Notes under the pieces: generated by a model
What the model was told of the DNA's origin: nothing
Databases searched by the model: none
Seen by the model: the letters and a program-made list of their open reading frames with translations, nothing else
Program-made: the position numbers and the translations under genes
Source: Begonia masoniana
Lineage: Eukaryota > Streptophyta > Magnoliopsida > Cucurbitales > Begoniaceae
Reading direction: 5' to 3'
Length of the DNA: 64,000 nucleotides
Assembly: GCA_022432975.1 (NCBI GenBank)
Contig: CM039511.1
Location: forward strand, 17,324,557 to 17,388,556
In this document: in pieces, positions 44,109-53,961 of the stretch
How the letters are laid out: every line of letters begins with the position of its first letter
Position numbering within the stretch: position 1 is the stretch's first letter

Positions 44109-46153
44109 GTTTCTCAAAGATTGCAACACCCCTCACTCGGTTAACAAGGAAAAATATGATGTATGTGTGGACTGAGGATTGTGAGCATAGTTTTCAGACC
44201 TTGAAGCAGAAACTGACCAATGCCCCAATATTAACCCTCCCTGTCGAAAATGGTAAATTTAGTATTTATTGTGATGCTTCCAAGATTGGTTTTGGATGTG
44301 TTTTAATGCAGGATGGAAAAGTAATAGCTTATGCCTCTAGACAGTTGAAAACACATAAGAAGAACTATCCTACACATGACTTAGAATTAGCTGCAGTGGT
44401 ATTTGCACTTAAGATTTGGAGGCATTACTTGAATCTTGTGAGATATTTTCAGATCATAAGAGCCTGAAGTATATTTTTACACAGAAGAAACTAAACATGA
44501 GGCAACGTCGATGGTTGGAATTTGTAAAGGACTATGATTTCGAGATTAAATATCATCCCGGCAAAGCAAATGTTGTGGCAGATGCTTTGAGTAGAGTAAC
44601 AACACCAACCCTAACTATGATTTTCAATATACCATTAGCCTTAGAGTCAAATTCCAAAGGTTTAATCTAGAAGCAGTATCCAGTGTATCAGCTATACTCT
44701 CAGCCATAAGCTTGAAGCCTACTATTTTGAGAAAATAAAGGAAGCTCAGACGAATGATGATGAGTGTAACAAGTACAAGTTAAGCATGGATTCTATGGAC
44801 AAATCTGATTTTAACCATTCTGCCGATGGAATCCTTAAGTTTAGAAATAGATGGTTTGTTCCTGCCATTAAAGAACTTCGAGATGAGATTCTTTCTGAAG
44901 CACATTCTTCCAGATTCTCTGTTCACCCTGGGAGTACAAAGATGTACAAGGATCTTAGACAGCATTATTGGTGGCCAAGTATGAAAAGGTGTGTGGCAGA
45001 GTATGTAGGATCGTGTTTGTGTTGTCAGCAGATTAAAGCCGAGCATCAGAGACCCTCAGGAACATTACAACTCTTACCAGTTCCTGAATGGAAATGGGAA
45101 CAAATAACGATGGATTTTGTTGTTGGATTACCTAGGACAGCAAAGGGACATGATGCAATTTGGGTGATAGTAGACCAACTAACCAAATCAGCCCATTTCC
45201 TACCTATAAAGATGACTTACTCGATGGATCAGCTTGCTGAGTTGTATGTGCATGAAGTTGTTAGACTGCATGGGGTTCCAAGCACTATAGTTTCAGACTG
45301 AGACTCTAGATTTACATCTAAGTTTTGGAAGAGTTTGCTCAAGGCTATGGGTACGCAGCTTAATTTTAGTACAGCTTTTCACCCTCAAACAGATGGACAA
45401 TCCGAGAGAACTATTCAGACCTTAGAAGATATGCTCCGTGCATGCATATTAGACTTTCAAGGATCTTGGAGTAAGTACCTATCATTAGTGGAATTTTCCT
45501 ATAATAACAGTTTTCAGGCAACGATAGGAATGGCACCTTATGAGGCATTGTATGAACGAAAATGTAGATCTCCATTGTACTGGGATGAAGTGGGAGAAGC
45601 GTGTATGATTGGTCCTGACATTGTGCAACAGACTGTGGAGAATGTTGCCCTCATCCGCCAGCGGATTTTGACAGCTCAAAACCGACAGAAAAGTTATGCT
45701 GATAAGAGACGCAGAGAATTGGAGTTTGAGGTAAGTGATGAAGTTTTCCTCAAGGTATCACCATTTAAAGGAATTGTGAGATCCGGGAAGAGAGGCAAGT
45801 TGAACCCCAGATTTATTGGACTGTTCACTATTCTGAAGAGAGTTGGGAGAGCAGCCTATCAATTGCAGCTATCGGCTTCTATGGAGGGGATACACAATGT
45901 GTTCCATGTTTCTATGTTGAAGAAGTGTGTACGAGATCCATCACAGATTGTGGAACAGCAGAGTATTGAAGTCCTTCCTACTCTTGCATTTGAGGAGAAA
46001 CCAGTAAGGATCTTAGACTATGCTGTGAAGGTGTTGCGCAACAAAGAAGTTCCACTGGTGAAAGTTTTATGTCATAACCAGAACATAGAGGAGACAACTT
46101 GGGAACGCCAGCAAGATATGATGGACCAACATCCAGAACTATTCAGGTACTAA
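44109..46153 (+). pseudogene. RE4 gag-pol, 3' part after RE5
   Basis: Resumes after the duplicated GTTTC with the [12 protein letters not shown] block, RNase H (YCDAS), a short deletion near 44431 that changes frame (HYLYGQ is lost), then integrase with [11 protein letters not shown] zinc binding, MDFVVGLP (first Asp), TGA at 45299 just after VSD (from CGA), the ERTIQ Glu, FHVSMLKKC and a chromodomain-like end; TAA at 46151. Between 44640 and 44785 the linker is frame-broken. Together with the first part the element encodes a full Tekay-like Pol order, but not as an intact protein. Confidence 0.93.
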
Positions 46154-46170
46154 ATTTTGATGACAAAATT
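46153..46170 (+). other. Stem-loop before the RE4 polypurine tract
   Basis: AATTTTG-ATGA-CAAAATT: a perfect 7-bp stem, ATGA loop, starting in the stop codon. Confidence 0.6.
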
Positions 46171-46175
46171 CTTTT

Positions 46176-46188
46176 AAGGAGGGTAGAT
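46176..46188 (+). other. Polypurine tract, RE4
   Basis: AAGGAGGGTAGAT before the 3' LTR start; two T interruptions. Confidence 0.75.
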
Positions 46189-48267
46189 TGTAACACCCGG
46201 TTCTATCAAACCACTTCTCTAATCTTTTTAAATTAATGGCACACTTTATATGGCAATATTAAATGTAGGGTTAGTGGATGACTAGACAAGGGCATAAGGG
46301 TAATTAGAAAATTTAAAAGTGGATAACGTATTTAAGGGAAGAGGTTTTGGATTTAATGCACTGTAGCCGCCACTCTTTCCTATTTTTCCCCTCTCGGTAT
46401 TCAACTCAAGCAGCAGAGCTCTCGAGGCGATTCTTCCATTCGATTTTTCTCCAACTAGGTGAGTTCTATTTCGATTCCTTGCTGCATTGGTAGCTATCGA
46501 TGATTGGGGAGTGTATAAATGTGAGTTTCGAGAATGTTGTGAGCGAACTAGTTCGGGTTTTGTGGTAATCGGGAATGTACAATGAACTAAGCTCCTAAAC
46601 TAGTTTCCTTAGGCTTCTGGATAGTGTAGAATGAGATTTAGTAAAATCTAATCGATAATTTGTCCATGATTTTAGGTTGAGTAAGCTCCCAAGGTAGGTG
46701 GCAACACCGAGCATTTTCAGGAGAGCCAGGTAAGTGAAGTATGCATTGTGTCTTCAGGCCTACATCACAAAACAGTAGGATTATGTTTGCTTGAATGTGT
46801 CTGTATGTCAAGCATCATATTTTTGAAAGTACACGAAAATGAATTTACATGAAATGGTATGATAAGGAATGAACAGACTGTAACAGACAAGCTATTAAGG
46901 GAACTAATCCACCCTTAACTTATGAAGGGATTTATACTTTGGGAGAAGTGATCCAACTTCCAATTTCACAGGGGGATCTGAATAGTTGTTAAGGGAACTA
47001 ATCCACCCCTTAATCGAGAAAGAGGATGTATGACTTTGAGAGAAGTGATCCAACTCCCAATTTCACAGGGGGATCAGATCAGAAAACGAATGCATATGCA
47101 ATTGAGATGAGAAAGTAGAAACTGCATGTTTAGGAATTTATGTTTCAGCATTTCACTTCATTACTGCTTTACTTAGTTAGCATTAGGCTAATAGATGAGT
47201 TTTGTGGTGTAGGTGAAGAAGTGACAGCAGATGAATTCTCTGAGTTTGTCGAGGAATAGACTGGTTGGGGGAGCACATTTATGCCTCGACTTGGTGAGCT
47301 GATGGGGCGGTTTAACTGATGTCAGTAGTTGTGAAGGTTTAGTTGACAATGTTTCAATCTAAGTATGTTGAGTTTTTATGACAGTAGTAGTTTTAATGTT
47401 TTCGAATACCTCTTGAGATTTTCTGGATAAGGACATATATGTTGGTTTAATAGTCTTTTTACCAAATTTCGGAGTAATACACTGATTTAAGTAGTTTTGA
47501 ATGGTTTTTAGTAAAATGCTTAAGTTCTTTTGTTAGTCAGAGTTTTCTTTGTTAGAGTGAAATTGTTGCTATGTTGTTTTCGTTGAGTATTGTTGACCTA
47601 TCGGTAGATGATGTCTATCGGCAGATGTAGAGTTGTTGTTCTGTTGTCTATCGAAGACGTTGTCTACTGGTAATTGTTTGATGAGTAAATCGTCCGGCTG
47701 ACGTCATCGGAAGATGACTTCAGTAATAGCCATCGGAAGATGTCTTCAGTAAATTTATCGGATGATGTAGGGAGTAATTTGTCATTTTGTGAATCGGTAG
47801 ATGTAGGTTGGAAATTTTGTCGTCTAGCGATCGGAATACAAAGTTTATTCTATCGGATGAAGTGAGTAAGAGTCTTTTGTCGTTAGCGATCAGCAGAAGC
47901 TGGATGAAGAATCATCCGGATGACGTCATCGGTAGATATGTATATATCAAGTTTGTCTTTTGTGATCGGTGTGAGTGGGGTGAACGAATCATCCGGCTTA
48001 CGTCATCAGTAGATGTGCATAATAAGTTTTGTCATTTTGTGACCGGCCGATGTGTTCTGTTTTCTCTTTCTTTTTCAACCAACTATTTTGAATATTTTAA
48101 TTATTTAATAAGTATTGTTTTTATACGATGATTTTCAGCTGCAAGTTTTAACGTTTTAAGAGTCAAATCTAGATCATTGAATGAATTTTAAATTTTTCTC
48201 AAAAGCTATAGTTCAGGTTCGAAGTTATGTGTGGCGAACCAGGGTTCAGAAAACTCGGGGCGTTACA
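46189..48267 (+). repeat. RE4 3' LTR (2,079 bp)
   Basis: About 40 bp shorter than the 5' LTR, mainly because of fewer 26-bp repeats. TATTTAA at 46329. Confidence 0.95.
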
Positions 48268-48272
48268 CTTGG

Positions 48273-48846
48273 TGATTTTACTTCTTTCTCGCGCGATTCT
48301 CCTTCCCTCCGATCATCAATTTTCTTCCACGTTTTCTTCTTCCACCGCGATCCTAGGTAAGACTCTAACATTTTGGAAGTTAGTATCCGAGTTTTAAAGC
48401 TAATAAATTAGTAGAGCATTCGTAGGGTTTTGTTTGCAATGGCTGTGTGAAGTTAGAAATAATTGGTTATGAATTGGTTTAGGTGAACAAAGCTCACAGA
48501 TATTACTCGATGTGCTGAGGAACAGAGGTAAGTCTCTGTGACTTGTTTGGCCGATTGGCCTACAATATAAGATTATGTCGATCGAGGAATTAGAGATGCT
48601 CGCTGTGTTGGATAATTAGGTTGGGTAGATAGTTTAGTTAGATTGTTGAATGTATAAATTTATTGTTTGCATGCTTTGTTTTTGTTATGTCATTGTACAC
48701 ATGCACGCATCATGGTTTTATAAAAAGCATGAAAAAGGAAATTTCTATGCATGTTTTTACAAAACGGAAAGGAATAATGAAAAGGTAAATGAATGTAATT
48801 ATGGTCACGTCGGTGGCGGTGGTTCAGACATGGCTGTCGGAGGAAG
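48273..48846 (+). mobile_element. LTR-Y, middle portion, between RE4 and RE6
   Basis: Continues from 36626: C/T-rich leader, donor CTAG/GTAAGA, mini-exon-like segment 48483-48527, GGCCTACAATAT box, then GTTCAGACATGGCTGTCGGA, which resembles the RE1 LTR at 5040. RE6 cuts it at GGAAG (48842-48846); the rest would lie past 64000. Confidence 0.75.
48483..48527 (+). other. Mini-exon-like segment, LTR-Y (45 nt)
   Basis: GGTTTAG acceptor, GTAAGT donor, 45 nt. Confidence 0.5.
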
Positions 48847-49006
48847 TGTAACACCCGACATTTCGGCCAGGTGATTTTCTGACCATTTTCATTGTCACCC
48901 TCTTATTTAACCGTTATGATTTAAATTTAATGTTAAGACAAATTTATTACAAGTTGAGTAAAACTAGGTTAGGTGGCAGTTTTGTAATTAGAATCGATGG
49001 ATTTAG

Positions 49007-49014
49007 TATAAATA
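49007..49014 (+). promoter_or_regulatory. Putative TATA box, RE6 5' LTR
   Basis: TATAAATA 161 bp from the LTR start, followed by AGGAAATGGAAACC as in RE2. The 3' LTR copy is at 58585. The array lies more than 1 kb downstream of it, so it would be transcribed. Confidence 0.6.
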
Positions 49015-49493
49015 GGAAATGGAAACCTTAAATCTCATTTATTGCCACTGTAGCCGACATTCCCTCTCGGCGATTTCTTCTCTCCCAAGTTCTTGCTCTC
49101 GGCTACCAGAACTTTCCTCTGCCGACGACCGGTTTCGAGCTTGCTTTTCTCTGCAAATCCACACCCGAGGTATGAAATGGACAATGTAGTCATTCATTAG
49201 TAAATAGAGCTTTGTTCTCAGCTCGGCACTGAGTTCGGATTTTTTTAGCAGTGGCCGAGCAGTTTGTGATTTTCTTAATCTGAGAGTAGAAATGTCATCC
49301 CGAATCAATTCTGAGCATTTTAAGTAACCAACTCGGATTTAATCAATGGAAAAACCTGTCCACCTAGTTTCGGATTTCAGACTGCAATGTGTCAAACAGA
49401 GGAATCGGAATGACTTTAGCTAATAGATCCTAGGGTGGTTTATGATTAGGACTACTAGGACTTTGTTTAACTACTGTAATGTACATGTTTTAG

Positions 49494-49538
49494 GTGAAGA
49501 AGTTAAAGAGAGGAAGTTCGGATTGCTAAGGAATCCAG
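49494..49538 (+). other. Mini-exon-like segment, RE6 5' LTR (45 nt)
   Basis: GTTTTAG acceptor and GTAAGT donor, 45 nt, near-identical to RE2. Upstream donor-like CGAG/GTATGA at 49170. Confidence 0.55.
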
Positions 49539-49822
49539 GTAAGTGAATGTATTAAGATTTCCGGCCACTAGGGGCCCTACACCGCAAGGGTATTAGGGAA
49601 TCACTGAGATGTTAGCTTATTGACTATGACTTGTTATTTCCACGATATGAAGAAGTTATGTAAGTAATGTAAAGTTACAGGATGTTCTACTTGTCCTTAT
49701 GGTATGACTTTTCTCTATGAACCTCATGTCTATGCATCATGCCCACGTTTATGATTAAGTAGAGAACATGAAAAGTAATGTAACCATAATTAAGTGCAGA
49801 ACGGGGAAAAGACTATGTTATG

Positions 49823-50010
49823 TATGACTCGCGAATTCTCCCACTGGAGGAGGCCGAGTTAATGATATGTATGACTCGCGAAATCTCCCACTGGTGGAGG
49901 CCGAGTAATGATATGTATGACTCGCGAAATCGCCCACTGGTGGAGGCCGAGTAAATGGATATTATGGCTGCGCGAATTCTCCCACTGGGGAGGCCGAGGT
50001 GATGTATCAT
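49823..50010. repeat. 46-bp tandem repeat, RE6 5' LTR (about four copies)
   Basis: Units ATGTATGACTCGCGAAATCT continue with CCCACTGGTGGAGGCCGAGT. The 3' LTR copy is at 59393-59580 with slightly different units. Confidence 0.9.
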
Positions 50011-50170
50011 GATTGCCGCGATAGGCAAATGATTATGTATGACTGCCGCGATAGGCAAATGACTATGTACCCCTGTCTTCCTCCCTCGTTCCCTGCCTTA
50101 ATACATGTTATGTAAATGATAAAGATGAACATGAAGAATGGTTTATGATTATGTCCCTTTAAATTCCGAA

Positions 50171-53100
50171 GGTTAATTGTTTGACGGTTTAGTCTTCCGG
50201 CTGACGTCATCGGCAGATGCCGAATGTTAGAGTTTGATGGTTTAGTCTTCCGGCTGACGTCATCGGCAGATGCCGAATGTTAGAGTTTGATGGTTTAGTC
50301 TTCCGGCTGACGTCATCGGCAGATGCCGAAGGTTAATTGTTTGACGGTTTAGTCTTCCGGCTGACGTCATCGGCAGATGCCGAAGGTTAATTGTTTGACG
50401 GTTTAGTCTTCCGGCTGACGTCATCGGCAGATGCCGAAGGTTAATTGTTTGACGGTTTAGTCTTCCGGCTGACGTCATCGGCAGATGCCGAAGGTTAATT
50501 GTTTGACGGTTTAGTCTTCCGGCTGACGTCATCGGCAGATGCCGAATGTTAGAGTTTGATGGTTTAGTCTTCCGGCTGACGTCATCGGCAGATGCCGAAG
50601 GTTAATTGTTTGACGGTTTAGTCTTCCGGCTGACGTCATCGGCAGATGCCGAAGGTTAATTGTTTGACGGTTTAGTCTTCCGGCTGACGTCATCGGCAGA
50701 TGCCGAATGTTAGAGTTTGATGGTTTAGTCTTCCGGCTGACGTCATCGGCAGATGCCGAATGTTAGAGTTTGATGGTTTAGTCTTCCGGCTGACGTCATC
50801 GGCAGATGCCGAATGTTAGAGTTTGATGGTTTAGTCTTCCGGCTGACGTCATCGGCAGATGCCGAATGTTAGAGTTTGATGGTTTAGTCTTCCGGCTGAC
50901 GTCATCGGCAGATGCCGAATGTTAGAGTTTGATGGTTTAGTCTTCCGGCTGACGTCATCGGCAGATGCCGAATGTTAGAGTTTGATGGTTTAGTCTTCCG
51001 GCTGACGTCATCGGCAGATGCCGAATGTTAGAGTTTGATGGTTTAGTCTTCCGGCTGACGTCATCGGCAGATGCCGAAGGTTAATTGTTTGACGGTTTAG
51101 TCTTCCGGCTGACGTCATCGGCAGATGCCGAAGGTTAATTGTTTGACGGTTTAGTCTTCCGGCTGACGTCATCGGCAGATGCCGAATGTTAGAGTTTGAT
51201 GGTTTAGTCTTCCGGCTGACGTCATCGGCAGATGCCGAATGTTAGAGTTTGATGGTTTAGTCTTCCGGCTGACGTCATCGGCAGATGCCGAATGTTAGAG
51301 TTTGATGGTTTAGTCTTCCGGCTGACGTCATCGGCAGATGCCGAATGTTAGAGTTTGATGGTTTAGTCTTCCGGCTGACGTCATCGGCAGATGCCGAATG
51401 TTAGAGTTTGATGGTTTAGTCTTCCGGCTGACGTCATCGGCAGATGCCGAATGTTAGAGTTTGATGGTTTAGTCTTCCGGCTGACGTCATCGGCAGATGC
51501 CGAAGGTTAATTGTTTGACGGTTTAGTCTTCCGGCTGACGTCATCGGCAGATGCCGAAGGTTAATTGTTTGACGGTTTAGTCTTCCGGCTGACGTCATCG
51601 GCAGATGCCGAAGGTTAATTGTTTGACGGTTTAGTCTTCCGGCTGACGTCATCGGCAGATGCCGAATGTTAGAGTTTGATGGTTTAGTCTTCCGGCTGAC
51701 GTCATCGGCAGATGCCGAATGTTAGAGTTTGATGGTTTAGTCTTCCGGCTGACGTCATCGGCAGATGCCGAAGGTTAATTGTTTGACGGTTTAGTCTTCC
51801 GGCTGACGTCATCGGCAGATGCCGAAGGTTAATTGTTTGACGGTTTAGTCTTCCGGCTGACGTCATCGGCAGATGCCGAATGTTAGAGTTTGATGGTTTA
51901 GTCTTCCGGCTGACGTCATCGGCAGATGCCGAATGTTAGAGTTTGATGGTTTAGTCTTCCGGCTGACGTCATCGGCAGATGCCGAATGTTAGAGTTTGAT
52001 GGTTTAGTCTTCCGGCTGACGTCATCGGCAGATGCCGAAGGTTAATTGTTTGACGGTTTAGTCTTCCGGCTGACGTCATCGGCAGATGCCGAATGTTAGA
52101 GTTTGATGGTTTAGTCTTCCGGCTGACGTCATCGGCAGATGCCGAATGTTAGAGTTTGATGGTTTAGTCTTCCGGCTGACGTCATCGGCAGATGCCGAAG
52201 GTTAATTGTTTGACGGTTTAGTCTTCCGGCTGACGTCATCGGCAGATGCCGAATGTTAGAGTTTGATGGTTTAGTCTTCCGGCTGACGTCATCGGCAGAT
52301 GCCGAAGGTTAATTGTTTGACGGTTTAGTCTTCCGGCTGACGTCATCGGCAGATGCCGAATGTTAGAGTTTGATGGTTTAGTCTTCCGGCTGACGTCATC
52401 GGCAGATGCCGAATGTTAGAGTTTGACGGTTTAGTCTTCCGGCTGACGTCATCGGCAGATGCCGAATGTTAGAGTTTGATGGTTTAGTCTTCCGGCTGAC
52501 GTCATCGGCAGATGCCGAATGTTAGAGTTTGATGGTTTAGTCTTCCGGCTGACGTCATCGGCAGATGCCGAATGTTAGAGTTTGATGGTTTAGTCTTCCG
52601 GCTGACGTCATCGGCAGATGCCGAATGTTAGAGTTTGATGGTTTAGTCTTCCGGCTGACGTCATCGGCAGATGCCGAATGTTAGAGTTTGATGGTTTAGT
52701 CTTCCGGCTGACGTCATCGGCAGATGCCGAATGTTAGAGTTTGATGGTTTAGTCTTCCGGCTGACGTCATCGGCAGATGCCGAATGTTAGAGTTTGATGG
52801 TTTAGTCTTCCGGCTGACGTCATCGGCAGATGCCGAATGTTAGAGTTTGATGGTTTAGTCTTCCGGCTGACGTCATCGGCAGATGCCGAATGTTAGAGTT
52901 TGATGGTTTAGTCTTCTGGCTGACGTCATCGGCAGATGCCGAATGTTAGAGTTTGATGGTTTAGTCTTCCGGCTGACGTCATCGGCAGATGCCGAATGTT
53001 AGAGTTTGATGGTTTAGTCTTCCGGCTGACGTCATCGGCAGATGCCGAATGTTAGAGTTTGATGGTTTAGTCTTCCGGCTGACGTCATCGGCAGATGCCG

Positions 53101-53263
53101 AAGGTTAATTGTTTGACGGTTTAGTCTTCCGGCTGACGTCATCGGCAGATGCCGAAGGTTAATTGTTTGACGGTTTAGTCTTCCGGCTGACGTCATCGGC
53201 AGATGCCGAATGTTAGAGTTTGATGGTTTAGTCTTCCGGCTGACGTCATCGGCAGATGCCGAA
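50171..53263. repeat. 53/54-bp tandem array, RE6 5' LTR (about 58 units)
   Basis: Two unit types share a 36-bp core (GGTTTAGTCTTCCGGCTGAC, then GTCATCGGCAGATGCCGAA) and differ in the linker: 54-bp type GGTTAATTGTTTGAC and 53-bp type TGTTAGAGTTTGAT. Types are mixed at the start and mostly 53-bp from about 52440 to 53050. A hybrid linker (TGTTAGAGTTTGACGG) is at about 52410. Each unit holds TGACGTCA and the inverted repeat TCGGCAGATGCCGA. Confidence 0.98.
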
Positions 53264-53803
53264 GGAATAGTTGATGATGGTTTAGTCTTCCGGATGACGT
53301 CACCGGAAGACGAAAAATGTGTTTTGTCGATTAGCGACCGGATGATGTTTTAATTTAGCACGTGAGACCTACGTGTCCACCGGAAGATGTCTCCTTTTAG
53401 GCGATGTTAAGCGAGTCACGCGTAATGCACGTGATGACCGGACGACTAAATTTCTGAGGGTTGTCAACGCATGCAACCCATGCAAACCGAGTGGTATTAT
53501 GTTAAGAGAATTGAGGGCATCTCCTCTTTCCCGGAATTGTCAAGAAACCAATGACCGAGTCTAGTCGCTCGACTCTGTGAAAGTTTGAGCCGACGAGGTG
53601 TGGGAAGTCGGGCACGAGAGGGTTCGTTTTCCTTAATGGTTCTGCGTCTCTATTACCAGTTTAGAAAATAAAAAAAAAATATATGTATAATGTGAAAGTC
53701 TGTTGTGAGATAGTAAGTGAATGTAATAATAGTAAAAGTCAGGCAAACGGTAAATGAAAGAATATGAATACGTGACGGCTCCTGGCCGGGGTCGTTACAA
53801 TTG

Positions 53804-53815
53804 TGGTATCAAAGC
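53804..53815 (+). other. Primer-binding site, RE6
   Basis: TGGTATCAAAGC four bases after the LTR; the same as RE2. Confidence 0.85.
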
Positions 53816-53889
53816 AAAACCAGGTTCTAAAACCGATTCTGCAGACTGCCTTCCAGCACTGACTGTCACTTGAGCACACCTCAGCAACT

Positions 53890-53951
53890 GTAAGTGTTTA
53901 TGATTTCATGTATGTCATTAAGTTAAATTATGTCTGAAATGATTTGTCTAG
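53890..53951 (+). other. Intron-like segment between primer-binding site and gag, RE6 (62 nt)
   Basis: CAACT/GTAAGT donor, TTTGTCTAG/GAAT acceptor, 10 nt before the ATG at 53962. Confidence 0.55.
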
Positions 53952-53961
53952 GAATCCCAAG

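Larger units (their letters stand above)
36627..48267 (+). mobile_element. RE4: Ty3/gypsy (Tekay-like) retrotransposon, split by RE5
   Basis: LTRs start TGTAACACCCG and end GTTACA. The target duplication CTTGG is at 36622-36626 and 48268-48272. It has a primer-binding site, gag with two zinc knuckles, pol interrupted by RE5 in RT/RNase H, and a polypurine tract. Nonsense codons and frameshifts make it defective. Confidence 0.95.
48847..53799 (+). repeat. RE6 5' LTR (4,953 bp)
   Basis: TGTAACACCCGAC to GGGTCGTTACA. About 1.3 kb of promoter/leader-like sequence, a 46-bp repeat cluster, a 3.1-kb tandem array, then 0.5 kb with further ATCGG and CACGTG-like motifs. More than twice the length of the other LTRs, due to the array. 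Confidence 0.95.

Noticed and set aside
48650..48874. Cys/Tyr-rich short frame across the LTR-Y and RE6 border
   Set aside because: It crosses an insertion point between two elements.
50260..50532. Repeat-peptide frames (also 51434-51652 and 63227-63445)
   Set aside because: The 54-bp unit is divisible by three, so runs of it stay open; no start context or conservation.
50171..53263. CRISPR-like regular repeat array
   Set aside because: There are no unique spacers: whole 53/54-bp units repeat, with two alternating linkers, inside the LTR of a plant retrotransposon.
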